NCBI RefSeq assembly: GCF_000948975.2
Contig: NZ_CP059735.1
Location: 6,260,603-6,324,602, forward strand
Origin: Thalassomonas actiniarum
GTDB taxonomy: Bacteria; Pseudomonadota; Gammaproteobacteria; Enterobacterales; Alteromonadaceae
Direction of reading: 5' to 3'
DNA: 64,000 nt
Below, in pieces: positions 34,153 through 42,302 of this stretch. Each line of letters starts with the position of its first letter. The first letter of the stretch is position 1. The notes under the pieces were generated by a model. It searched no databases. It was given only the letters and a program-made list of their open reading frames with translations, and had not been told where the DNA came from. The translations under genes and the position numbers were made by a program.

Positions 34153-34557
34153 ATGCTTGTTATGTATCCCCCCTTGCCTCCGATTTTTAATTGCCAATAA
34201 AAACATTACTTTTTCAACCGGCAAACCGACCTTTTTACCTGCCTGACAGCAAGGTTAACTGTCTAAAATACCCAGCCTGAAAGTCAATCACAGTCCAAGT
34301 TGGCAATAACGACAATAATCACTGTAAAAAACGGAAGAAACTCCCTGATCAAAATGCTAAGAAAATTCCATAAAAACCGGGGTTTTCTTGAGTAAAAAAG
34401 GTATTTCTGATCAAAAATGAAAACTATTATGAAAACTTTCAGACAAAACAAATTTAGTGCTTTTGTTTTAACCGCTATTGCCCTAGAATGAGCGCCCGGA
34501 ACAAGTGCCCTATAGCTTAATTTTAAAACCTGTCATACCGTTAGGAGAGTGTTTACC
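34153..34557 (+). other. Long leader region upstream of pckA
   Basis: 405 bp without a gene. It contains two direct copies of CTGATCAAAA (34345-34354 and 34407-34416, 62 bp apart), an AAGAAAA/TTTTCTT dyad between them, and a possible -10 TAGAAT at 34484-34489. A gluconeogenic gene is normally controlled, and the direct repeats are the best candidates for a site, but I cannot name a regulator. Confidence 0.4.
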
Positions 34558-36168
34558 ATGACCGCAGTACACAGCTCAATTGATTTGTCTTTATACGGAA
34601 TTAAAGACGTTGCTGAAATTGTATATAATCCATCTTATGAGTTGCTATTTGCCGAAGAAACCAAAGAAGGTCTCTCTGGCTATGACAAGGGTGTTGTCAC
34701 TGAACTGGGCGCGGTCTCCGTTGACACCGGCATTTTTACCGGCCGTTCGCCAAAAGATAAATATATCGTCCGTGACGATGTGACCCGGGATACCGTGTGG
34801 TGGTCAGATCAGGGTAAAAACGACAATAAACCTATGACGCCTGAAACCTGGTCTGAATTAAAAGGCCTGGTTACCGAGCAGTTATCCGCCAAGCGATTAT
34901 TTGTGGTTGATACCTTTTGCGGCGCCGATGAAGCGACCCGTTTGAAAGTTCGTTTTGTGACCGAAGTCGCCTGGCAGGCGCACTTTGTGAAAAACATGTT
35001 TATCCGTCCGACGGATGAAGAGCTGAAAAACTATGAACCGGATTTCGTGGTATTAAACGGTGCCAAAACCACTAACCCGAACTGGCAAGAGCAGGGACTG
35101 AACTCCGAAAATTTCGTTGCCTTCAACCTGACAGAAAAAATGCAGCTGATCGGCGGCACCTGGTATGGCGGCGAAATGAAAAAAGGTATGTTCTCTATGA
35201 TGAACTACCTGTTGCCGTTAAAAGGCATAGCTTCCATGCACTGTAGCGCCAACGTCGGTAAAGACGACGACGTTGCCATTTTCTTCGGCTTATCCGGTAC
35301 CGGTAAAACCACCTTGTCCACAGATCCTAAGCGTAAGCTGATTGGTGATGACGAGCACGGCTGGGATGATAACGGCGTATTCAACTTTGAAGGCGGCTGT
35401 TACGCCAAAACCATCAACCTGAGCAAAGAAAACGAACCGGACATTTACCAGGCCATCCGCCGCGATGCCCTGCTAGAAAATGTCACGGTGAATGAAGGCG
35501 GGTTAATTGATTTTGACGATAACTCAAAAACCGAAAATACCCGGGTTTCCTACCCGATCCATCACATCGACAATATCGTAAAACCGGTTTCCCGTGCCGG
35601 CCATGCGAAAAAAGTGATTTTCTTAACCGCTGATGCCTTTGGCGTATTACCGCCGGTAGCCAAGTTAACACCTGAACAGACGGAATATTACTTCCTGTCC
35701 GGTTTTACCGCCAAACTGGCCGGTACCGAGCGTGGCATTACCGAGCCGACACCGACCTTCTCCAGCTGTTTCGGCGCGGCTTTCTTAAGCCTGCACCCGA
35801 CGCAATATGCCGAAGTATTAAATAAACGCATGCAGGCGGTTGGCGCCGAAGCCTACCTGGTCAATACCGGCTGGAACGGCACCGGCAAGCGTATCTCGAT
35901 CAAAGCCACCCGGGCAATTATCGATGCCATTCTTGACGGCTCTATCGACAATGCAGAAACTCAAGTATTACCTTTGTTCAACCTGGAAATTCCAACCAAG
36001 GTTGCCGGTGTCGAAGGGGATATTCTGGATCCGCGTGATACTTATCAAGACAAGGCTGAATGGCAAGGTAAAGCAGCCGATCTGGCCAAGCGTTTTGTCA
36101 ATAACTTCGAGAAATTCACCGATACCGAAAACGGTGCTTCATTAGTATCTGCCGGTCCTCAGTTATAA
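34558..36168 (+). CDS. pckA: Phosphoenolpyruvate carboxykinase (ATP)
   Basis: 536 residues from ATG 34558, with AGGAGAG at 34543-34549. The in-frame GTG at 34549 is rejected because it lies in the ribosome site. The enzyme makes phosphoenolpyruvate from oxaloacetate and ATP, the entry to gluconeogenesis. Seen: [13 protein letters not shown] (substrate Arg), the kinase-type P-loop [16 protein letters not shown] (about residues 242-257), IGDDEHGWD with metal-binding Asp, and [13 protein letters not shown] near the C-terminus. Length fits the ATP-dependent class. It lies beside hslO and envZ/ompR as in E. coli. Confidence 0.97.
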   Translation: MTAVHSSIDLSLYGIKDVAEIVYNPSYELLFAEETKEGLSGYDKGVVTELGAVSVDTGIFTGRSPKDKYIVRDDVTRDTVWWSDQGKNDNKPMTPETWSELKGLVTEQLSAKRLFVVDTFCGADEATRLKVRFVTEVAWQAHFVKNMFIRPTDEELKNYEPDFVVLNGAKTTNPNWQEQGLNSENFVAFNLTEKMQLIGGTWYGGEMKKGMFSMMNYLLPLKGIASMHCSANVGKDDDVAIFFGLSGTGKTTLSTDPKRKLIGDDEHGWDDNGVFNFEGGCYAKTINLSKENEPDIYQAIRRDALLENVTVNEGGLIDFDDNSKTENTRVSYPIHHIDNIVKPVSRAGHAKKVIFLTADAFGVLPPVAKLTPEQTEYYFLSGFTAKLAGTERGITEPTPTFSSCFGAAFLSLHPTQYAEVLNKRMQAVGAEAYLVNTGWNGTGKRISIKATRAIIDAILDGSIDNAETQVLPLFNLEIPTKVAGVEGDILDPRDTYQDKAEWQGKAADLAKRFVNNFEKFTDTENGASLVSAGPQL

Positions 36169-36240
36169 TGACTCAGGGTGACATTGCCACTTCCATGAAG
36201 GTGTGACATAAACTTCATCCTGAACATAGTCTTTAACATA

Positions 36241-36265
36241 AAAAGCCGCTAATGCGGCTTTTTTT
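36241..36265 (+). terminator. Bidirectional terminator between pckA and envZ
   Basis: Stem AAAAGCCGC (36241-36249) and GCGGCTTTT (36254-36262), loop TAAT, with T after it on both strands, serving the two convergent genes. Confidence 0.9.
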
Positions 36266-36303
36266 ATGTCTGTTTTAAACTCACTTTGGAGCAAAGCAAA
36301 ACT

Positions 36304-37620
36304 TTAATATGACAGAGGTAAATAAACCTTGGCCTGTAACCCCCCCTGCTCGCGGTTGGATAAGCTTACCTTGCCGCCATGGGTATCGACGATACGCTTG
36401 ATAATCGCCAAGCCCAAACCGCTGCCTTCGGTACCGCGCGCCTTATCTCCCTGGGTAAAAGGCTGGAATAAACGGTCAATTTCATCTTCCGGGATCCCTT
36501 CCCCTTCATCACAAACGCTGAAGTAGGCATACTTGATCGCCGGTCCGCTGCCCGCGGCCCTGGCTTCAATACCGGTTTCAATAAAGATGCCGCCCTCGGT
36601 ATAGCGCAGGGCATTTTGGATCAAGTTTGCCACCACCCGCTTAACCGCCACATAACGCAGAGGAATTTCCGGTAACTCACCGGCGCTAAACTGGATAATT
36701 CGGTCCGGCGGTGTTTCGGTATGCACCACCTCTTCAATCAGGTAATTGAGGTTGCCGGGCTCGGCTTTGTCTTTGGTATCATGACGAATATAATCGATAA
36801 ACTGATCTATGATGCTGTTCATATCGTTGATATCGCTTTCGATGCCTTCTTTAAAAAAGTCATCTTCACCAGACATCATTTCCGTGGCCAGGCGGATCCG
36901 GGTCAACGGCGTGCGCAAATCATGGGAAATACCCGCCATCAACAAATTCCGGTCGTCTTCAAGTTGTTTGATGCCTTTGGACATATGGTTAAACGCCTGG
37001 GTTACCGCGGCTATTTCCGTGGTACCCCGCTCTTTTAACGGTTCGGGAAAATCGCCGCGCCCCACTTCTTCCGCCGCCCGCTGCAGGGATTTGAGCGGCC
37101 GGTTGAGTTGCCGGACAAAGAGCCAGCCGCCGGCGACACTGAGTACACCGATCAAGCTTAAGAAAAACAATAGAGGTAAGAAATTGGCTTCTTCCAGCCC
37201 GGTCAGGGGAATTTTCACCCATAAGCGCGGTGCTTGCGGCGGCCGGATCCAGAATAAATATTCGTCTCCCTGGGTGATACGCACTTCCGCCGGGCCGCCG
37301 AGTAACTTACTCATTTCATCGGAGCGATACGGGTAATAAACCGCCTGTGCCAGGCCCAGCTGCAGGGCATCTTTTTCCCGGTAGAGACCGATACCGGTTT
37401 CGTGCTGGAACGCCTCGGCCATTGCCGGGCTCAGCTCGGAATGTTTAACGTCGATAAACACCACCCGGATTTGTTTTGCCAGCAGCTGATGAATTTGCTG
37501 AGAATTCGGCTGGATATAAAATATCGCCATGGACACCCAGGACACCACCTGGTTAATTAACAGCAAAATCCCGATCAATAGAACCGTCTGGCCAAACGCA
37601 CTGCGTGGTAACAACTTCAT
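36304..37620 (-). CDS. envZ: Osmosensor histidine kinase EnvZ
   Basis: 438 residues. Transmembrane helix 1 (about 10-35) and helix 2 (about 150-170) flank a periplasmic domain. A HAMP segment (about 170-222) follows. The dimerisation and phosphorylation domain has [18 protein letters not shown] (about residues 228-245), with the phospho-His in SHDLRTP. The ATPase domain has NLIQNALRY (N box), [18 protein letters not shown] (G1/F boxes) and [12 protein letters not shown] (G2). It phosphorylates OmpR, encoded 17 bp upstream in the same operon. Confidence 0.95.
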   Translation of the reverse strand: MKLLPRSAFGQTVLLIGILLLINQVVSWVSMAIFYIQPNSQQIHQLLAKQIRVVFIDVKHSELSPAMAEAFQHETGIGLYREKDALQLGLAQAVYYPYRSDEMSKLLGGPAEVRITQGDEYLFWIRPPQAPRLWVKIPLTGLEEANFLPLLFFLSLIGVLSVAGGWLFVRQLNRPLKSLQRAAEEVGRGDFPEPLKERGTTEIAAVTQAFNHMSKGIKQLEDDRNLLMAGISHDLRTPLTRIRLATEMMSGEDDFFKEGIESDINDMNSIIDQFIDYIRHDTKDKAEPGNLNYLIEEVVHTETPPDRIIQFSAGELPEIPLRYVAVKRVVANLIQNALRYTEGGIFIETGIEARAAGSGPAIKYAYFSVCDEGEGIPEDEIDRLFQPFTQGDKARGTEGSGLGLAIIKRIVDTHGGKVSLSNREQGGLQAKVYLPLSY

Positions 37621-37637
37621 ATTTACTGGATTTTCTC

Positions 37638-38363
37638 TTATACCGCTTCTTTACCGTCGGGCACAAAGACATAACCTAAGCCCCACACGGTTTGAATATA
37701 TCTGGGTTTGGCGGGGTCTTCTTCCAGCATACGGCGCAGGCGGGAAACCTGTACGTCGATACTGCGCTCCAGCGCCGAGTAATCCCGCCCCCTGGCCAGG
37801 TTCATCAGCTTATCCCGGGATAAAGGCTCCCTGGGATGGGTGATCAAGGCTTTAAGCACGGCAAATTCACCACTGGTAAGCGGCATGTTGACATCGCCTT
37901 TCTTCATTTCCCGCGTGGCAAGGTTTAATTCATATTCGCCGAAACTGATAACATTTTCTTCCAGCGAAGGCGCACCCGGCGCTTCCTGAACCCGGCGTCT
38001 GAGTACCGCCTTGATACGCGCCAGTAATTCGCGCGGATTAAAAGGTTTCGGCATATAATCGTCGGCCCCTAATTCCAGGCCGATAATACGGTCAACTTCA
38101 TCCCCTTTCGCCGTCAGCATAACAATAGGGATATTATTGGAATTTTGCCTCAGGCGACGGCAAATAGATAAACCGTCTTCACCCGGCAACATTAAATCCA
38201 GCACCAGCAGGTGAAAGTTTTCCCGCTCCAGCAAACGATCCATTTGATCGGCGCTGGCGGCGCTACGCACAGTAAATCCCTGCTCTACCAGATAACGCTC
38301 CAGTAAAGCCCGTAATCTCATATCATCATCAACAACTAAAATTTTCGGTGTTTCATGTCCCAT
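37638..38363 (-). CDS. ompR: Response regulator OmpR
   Basis: 241 residues. Receiver domain: acidic pair DDD (about 12-14), phospho-Asp in [13 protein letters not shown] (about 54-66) and Lys in [12 protein letters not shown] (about 104-115). The C-terminal winged helix ends with [31 protein letters not shown], typical of OmpR. It is the first gene of the ompR-envZ operon and controls porins and other envelope genes in relatives. Confidence 0.96.
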   Translation of the reverse strand: MGHETPKILVVDDDMRLRALLERYLVEQGFTVRSAASADQMDRLLERENFHLLVLDLMLPGEDGLSICRRLRQNSNNIPIVMLTAKGDEVDRIIGLELGADDYMPKPFNPRELLARIKAVLRRRVQEAPGAPSLEENVISFGEYELNLATREMKKGDVNMPLTSGEFAVLKALITHPREPLSRDKLMNLARGRDYSALERSIDVQVSRLRRMLEEDPAKPRYIQTVWGLGYVFVPDGKEAV

Positions 38364-38583
38364 AGCGCACTATTTTCATACCAGATTAACTTGCTGCCAC
38401 TATAAGACATCTTCCCTTAGATTTGAAAGGGCTGAGGGGATAATTATTCAGGCATTTGTTACAAATTATGAAATGCTATTTCGTTGTCCCCCGGCAAAGG
38501 AATAAAATCCCCCCTTAGGGATGGCGATAAAAAACAAACATTAAGCTAGATACAAATGCCGTTAAATATGGGACACTGAGCGG

Positions 38584-38973
38584 ATGAAAGTATGGGTCCA
38601 TTTTGTCAGAGCACCAATTCGCGTCGTGCTGATCAGCCGTAAAAGAACTACGATTCGCCTCAAGCGCCAGATGGTCAGGGTTAAAATTGCCCTTGCCCAG
38701 GAAAAAACCGAAACCAAAGAAATGCTGGTGATATACCGCAAGTATACCCAGGGAAATGCCAGCGAAGCAGAAATGAAAATGGCCAACAAGCAATTTTTGG
38801 ATGTGCTTAAAGGCCTGGGACTCGGGGTGTTTGCGGTTTTACCTTTTGCCCCTATTACCATTCCCGTGATGATCAAAGTCGGAAGATGGGTGGGAGTGGA
38901 TATTATTCCCAGCTCTTTTTCATCAGCCAAACTGCCGCGACAACAGCAGGAAAAGACCCGGGAAAAATCTTAA
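38584..38973 (+). CDS. Small LETM1-like membrane protein
   Basis: 129 residues, no signal peptide. The N-terminal 45 residues are strongly basic. A helical segment (about 45-70, EKTETKEMLVIYRKYTQGN) precedes a hydrophobic stretch, VLKGLGLGVFAVLPFAPITIPVMIKVG (about 79-105), and then IIPSSF. This LxxLGxxxFxVLPF...PVxxK...xPSSF pattern resembles the membrane and ribosome-binding start of LETM1 proteins (VPFSVFIVVPF...LPVxLKLFPNMLPSTF). Such small bacterial proteins are uncharacterised. A weak GAGCGG precedes the ATG. It is followed by a convergent gene. Confidence 0.6.
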   Translation: MKVWVHFVRAPIRVVLISRKRTTIRLKRQMVRVKIALAQEKTETKEMLVIYRKYTQGNASEAEMKMANKQFLDVLKGLGLGVFAVLPFAPITIPVMIKVGRWVGVDIIPSSFSSAKLPRQQQEKTREKS

Positions 38974-38977
38974 CCGG

Positions 38978-39469
38978 TTATTTCAGGTAACGGATGGCTT
39001 GTTCGGTGACACACTTGGTGAGACTTTTTTGCCTTTCTTCCCGGGATAAGGAGGCGATCGCCTGGCGTACCAGCTTCATCTTCTGCTGCTTCTCCACCTT
39101 AGGCATCTCAGAAAACTGTTCGTTAAAACAGCCGATCAAACCGAAGTTAAGGGCAACATCCGATTTTAAGGAGTCGTCGGCAAGACAGGCAGTGAGCTTA
39201 TCCGCCAGCTGCTCCCTATCCATCTTCAACACCAGTTCACTGATATGATAATTGATGGGATCTATTTTTCTTTCTTTATTGCAGCCATAAAACATATCCG
39301 CCACGGTTACCACGGGAATAAGTTGCCGGTGTTGCTGGGAAAATTGTTTTTTCAGCCATAAATTATGGGCTTCTTGCTGTTTTTTTGCTTCATCAGCCAT
39401 AACAAGGTCAGCCGCTAAAAAACTAAAGCTGGTTAAGGCGATCAAAACAGCATTTTTAATAACCTTCAT
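38978..39469 (-). CDS. Secreted protein of unknown function, four cysteines
   Basis: 163 residues with a signal peptide (MKVIKNAVLIALTSFSFLAADLVMA, cleavage before DEAKK). The mature part is largely helical and charged, with four cysteines in YGCNKERK, LTACLADD, IGCFNEQF and TKCVTEQA, which could form two disulfide bridges in the periplasm. I recognise no family. It lies next to a TlpA-like thioredoxin gene on the opposite strand, which is compatible with a redox role but does not show one. A short hairpin is not visible between it and the convergent gene. Confidence 0.75.
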   Translation of the reverse strand: MKVIKNAVLIALTSFSFLAADLVMADEAKKQQEAHNLWLKKQFSQQHRQLIPVVTVADMFYGCNKERKIDPINYHISELVLKMDREQLADKLTACLADDSLKSDVALNFGLIGCFNEQFSEMPKVEKQQKMKLVRQAIASLSREERQKSLTKCVTEQAIRYLK

Positions 39470-39670
39470 TTTCGCTTCCGGGTATTTTTATTCAAAGACA
39501 TCGGCAACAAGTTTACCCCGTTCAAGAAGGCGAATACAAGTGACCGACAGGCGCTTAATGAAAACTTAATCTCCTGATCCGGACAGGAAACTTTACCGTC
39601 AAAAAATCTATTTGCACTCACCAGGCAAAAGCATTAGTGTTTAAAAGTCAACAACATCCATGGAAAGCTT

Positions 39671-40138
39671 ATGTCTAAACTTTTTGCTGTCTGCTGTTAT
39701 CTGTACCTGGCCACCTGGGCTGTTTCCGCTTATGCCGAAAAGGTAACCCCAACTGACGAACTGGCCCGGCAACTGGAGCAGCATACAGGTAAAGTGATTT
39801 ACCTGGATTTTTGGGCATCCTGGTGCGGCCCGTGCCGCAAGTCCTTTCCCTGGCTGTCAAAAATGCAGACACAATATCAGCAACAAGGCTTTGTCGTACT
39901 CAGCGTCAATCTCGATCATAACAAGCAGTTCGCCGACGAATTTCTGCAGCAGCTAGCGGCTGATTTTCCGGTGATTTACGATCCCCGGGGCGAACTGATG
40001 AAACAATATAAAATAAAAGGCATGCCCAGCAGTTTTTTGTTTGACCGCAGCGGCAGCATCATCAGCCGTCACGCCGGCTTCAGTGAGAAAAAAATCCCTT
40101 TATATGAACAGGAGATAGCGAACGCCCTGACCCGGTAA
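39671..40138 (+). CDS. TlpA/ResA-like periplasmic thioredoxin
   Basis: 155 residues: signal peptide (to about residue 22, SAYA), then a thioredoxin fold with the active site DFWASWCGPCRKSFPW (about 48-63; WCGPC), the cis-proline loop GMPSSFLFD (about 118-126), and the TlpA-type central insertion ADFPVIYDPRG. Periplasmic proteins of this kind are usually reductants for cytochrome maturation or for particular envelope targets. No ccm gene is nearby, so the target is unknown. Confidence 0.88.
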   Translation: MSKLFAVCCYLYLATWAVSAYAEKVTPTDELARQLEQHTGKVIYLDFWASWCGPCRKSFPWLSKMQTQYQQQGFVVLSVNLDHNKQFADEFLQQLAADFPVIYDPRGELMKQYKIKGMPSSFLFDRSGSIISRHAGFSEKKIPLYEQEIANALTR

Positions 40139-40213
40139 ACCGAGCACAAGAAAGACAAAAGAAACAAAGGAAGTATCGACAAAAGCGCTTTGCCGCGAAA
40201 AAAAGCGGGGAAA

Positions 40214-40256
40214 CTAATAAGTACTACTACGCTACCACTACCACCGCACTTATTAG
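40214..40256. repeat. 9-bp inverted repeat downstream of the PEP-CTERM gene
   Basis: CTAATAAGT (40214-40222) pairs with ACTTATTAG (40248-40256) around a 25-nt loop rich in ACTAC/ACCAC triplets. There is no T-run, so its role is unclear. Confidence 0.5.
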
Positions 40257-40299
40257 CTAATCAAACCATGGTATCGCGCTATATCAGCTTAGCGCAGCT

Positions 40300-41175
40300 T
40301 TATTGATTCAGCCACTGCCTTTGCCTGAGGGCGATCAGCAAGAGAAATAAACTGAATAAGGCCAAGGTCGAAGGCTCGGGAATATCCGTGGTTTCAATCG
40401 TAGGATCCCTGGCCCATAAGGTATAGTTAGACAGGCCATGTTTCCCTAAGGTATTACTCATATCCCAGGTACCGGTAAAGGCAAAATTAAAATCGCCGGC
40501 CAATACCGGGTCTAGTCCCAAATCGCCAATATCAAAATCATACATGGCAAACTGTTTGCCGCTTTTGAAAATAATGGCTACCTGGTCAAAAAACAATCCC
40601 CCCAGTAAATCCAGCAGCGCTTGCGGATTAGTCGCCGGCGGCGTCCAGGCCCAATCGCCTTTAACGGCATCACCGCCGACACAATTAGTACTGTTATCAT
40701 CTTTATCCAGGCAATTGCTCATGGTCAGCAAGTCATCGATAAAGGTATAAGAACCGACACCATCGGTACTGGTTTCTCCTTTAAAGCCAGCTCCTTCATC
40801 TTTCCCCAGGTAAATCCAGCCGGGATCATCGACATCACCTTCGCCGTCCAAATCGAGCAAATCAGCGTTTTCAATAAAAGCCCCGGGGCCTGACCAGAAA
40901 GGTGATTCACTGTTTAACCAGCCATCATCATCATAGCCCAGGTTACCATTGGTGGGTTTAGTAAACAGGCTGTTATTGCCGGTAAAGGCGCCATAACACT
41001 CGCTGGAGTCGATCGGTGGAACATTTACCACCGGGCTGCCATCGAGCAATTGAATACTATTCAGTTGGACATCTGCGACATTACAGGGAGCCGGGGGTAA
41101 ATGACCGGCAAAAGCAAAAGAAAGGTTTAACAAAAAAACAATAGCGGTTAAAAGTATTGTTTTGAACATTTTCAT
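40300..41175 (-). CDS. PEP-CTERM sorting-domain protein
   Basis: 291 residues. Signal peptide (MKMFKTILLTAIVFLLNLSFAFAG) and a C-terminal sorting motif DIPEPSTLALFSLFLLLIAL followed by RQRQ, the PEP-CTERM pattern: Pro-Glu-Pro, hydrophobic helix, basic tail. In other bacteria such proteins are cleaved by exosortase and exported in the extracellular matrix. The body is rich in Asp, Gly and Asn (for example DLDGEGDVDD) and low in Lys, typical of secreted PEP-CTERM proteins. No exosortase gene is in the window. An inverted repeat lies about 115-142 bp upstream. Confidence 0.9.
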   Translation of the reverse strand: MKMFKTILLTAIVFLLNLSFAFAGHLPPAPCNVADVQLNSIQLLDGSPVVNVPPIDSSECYGAFTGNNSLFTKPTNGNLGYDDDGWLNSESPFWSGPGAFIENADLLDLDGEGDVDDPGWIYLGKDEGAGFKGETSTDGVGSYTFIDDLLTMSNCLDKDDNSTNCVGGDAVKGDWAWTPPATNPQALLDLLGGLFFDQVAIIFKSGKQFAMYDFDIGDLGLDPVLAGDFNFAFTGTWDMSNTLGKHGLSNYTLWARDPTIETTDIPEPSTLALFSLFLLLIALRQRQWLNQ

Positions 41176-41520
41176 TATTATCAGCCCTCAATGCACGATT
41201 AGCATCCTGACTGCTTACAACTCCAGCGTCCTCTTTGCGCTTTTACTGCTGTTCAAGTTTTAAGCATAAATCAGACCTTAATAAATTTTGTTGAATATTC
41301 ATTAAGTTATATTCAACGGCCTGTCATCACTGTAAAAAATATTGACATAAATGAGCCGGGCACAACCAATAATACCGCAACAAGCCTATAAGCAACTGTT
41401 TTATTTGTACCTTACTGGTAATAGAAAGCTTAATCCCAAGACTTTAGCTAAGGTGTGCCTGTCAGTTGTAACTAATACTGACAACAACTACCGAAATCGC
41501 GCAGCAAATGCAGAGAAATA
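41176..41520. other. AT-rich intergenic region with an operator-like repeat
   Basis: 345 bp between the PEP-CTERM gene and the DUF938 gene. It contains a perfect 9-bp inverted repeat, GTTGAATAT (41290-41298) and ATATTCAAC (41309-41317), with a 10-nt spacer. No gene is supported, and I see no sigma-54 promoter of the kind known for PEP-CTERM regulons. Confidence 0.5.
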
Positions 41521-42147
41521 CTACCCCTGTTTTTGCCAACTGATCAGCTGGTTATTGGCAGGCATCTGAATGTCAGAAATCAGTTCAAACCCCTGCTGCC
41601 GCGCTAGCCTCCCCACCTGTTCAAAGTCCCGGATACCGCTTTGGGGATCCCTGTCTTGCAGCCACTGTTGGAAGCTGGCGTTGCTATCACTGGTATATGC
41701 CCCTTGATACTTAAAGGGTCCGTAAATCGTGAGCAAGGTGCCCGGCCGACAAACTTTAGGCAAGTGATCAAACATCTGTACCACAGATGGCCAAGACATG
41801 ATATGTAAAGTATTGGCGGTAAAAATACCATCGTATTGCTGCTCCGGCCAATCTCCGGCAACCGTGACATCTAAAGCTATCGGCACCAGGCAATTATCGA
41901 TGGCGCTATGTCGGATATTTTCCGTTAATGCCGGCACATTTTCTGCCAGATCTGATGGTTGCCAGTTCAAATGCGGCAAACCGGAGGCAAAGTGCAAGGC
42001 GTGCTGGCCCGATAAGCTGCCCAGCTCAAGCACCCGGGTAACAGGTGCAAACAATTGTTCCAGCTCAGTTAAGATATAGCCCTGATTACGCTCACATGAA
42101 GGTGAAAAATTTAACATGCCCAGTTCATCCCGATGAATAAAGTCCAA
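41521..42147 (-). CDS. DUF938 SAM-dependent methyltransferase-like protein
   Basis: 208 residues of the DUF938 family. FSPSCERNQGYILTEL at the start is the hallmark of the family. The SAM-binding motif I is VTRVLELGSLSGQHALHFA (about 36-54), with the SDLAENV segment (motif II) following. ANTLHIMSWPSVVQMF is typical (about 110-125). The fold is a class I methyltransferase, but no substrate is known. The start could be ATG 42147 or the internal ATG at 42117 (MLNFSPSCERN). Confidence 0.9.
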   Translation of the reverse strand: MDFIHRDELGMLNFSPSCERNQGYILTELEQLFAPVTRVLELGSLSGQHALHFASGLPHLNWQPSDLAENVPALTENIRHSAIDNCLVPIALDVTVAGDWPEQQYDGIFTANTLHIMSWPSVVQMFDHLPKVCRPGTLLTIYGPFKYQGAYTSDSNASFQQWLQDRDPQSGIRDFEQVGRLARQQGFELISDIQMPANNQLISWQKQG

Positions 42148-42237
42148 TTATCACTATCATACCCTGCTGCCAGGCTGAACTAAACATCAGGCTGACAACC
42201 GGGCGCTATCAGGCAATAAATAAAACAGCAAGCATAA

Positions 42238-42264
42238 AAAAAGACGAACAAGGTTCGTCTTTTT
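42238..42264 (-). terminator. Bidirectional terminator near the TonB-dependent receptor
   Basis: Stem AAAAAGACGAAC (42238-42249) and GTTCGTCTTTTT (42253-42264), loop AAG, with A-run before and T-run after, so it works on either strand. It lies 39 bp past the receptor stop. Confidence 0.88.
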
Positions 42265-42302
42265 TAGCCAATCAATAGATGATTGATTCATTTTTTGCCC
42301 GG

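Noticed and set aside
41176-41350. Sigma-54 promoter for the PEP-CTERM gene
   Set aside because: No GG-N10-GC element of the right form was seen on the minus strand upstream of the start.
41351-41569. A 72-codon open frame overlapping the end of the DUF938 gene
   Set aside because: No ribosome site and no family resemblance. It shares its 3' half with a well-supported gene on the other strand.
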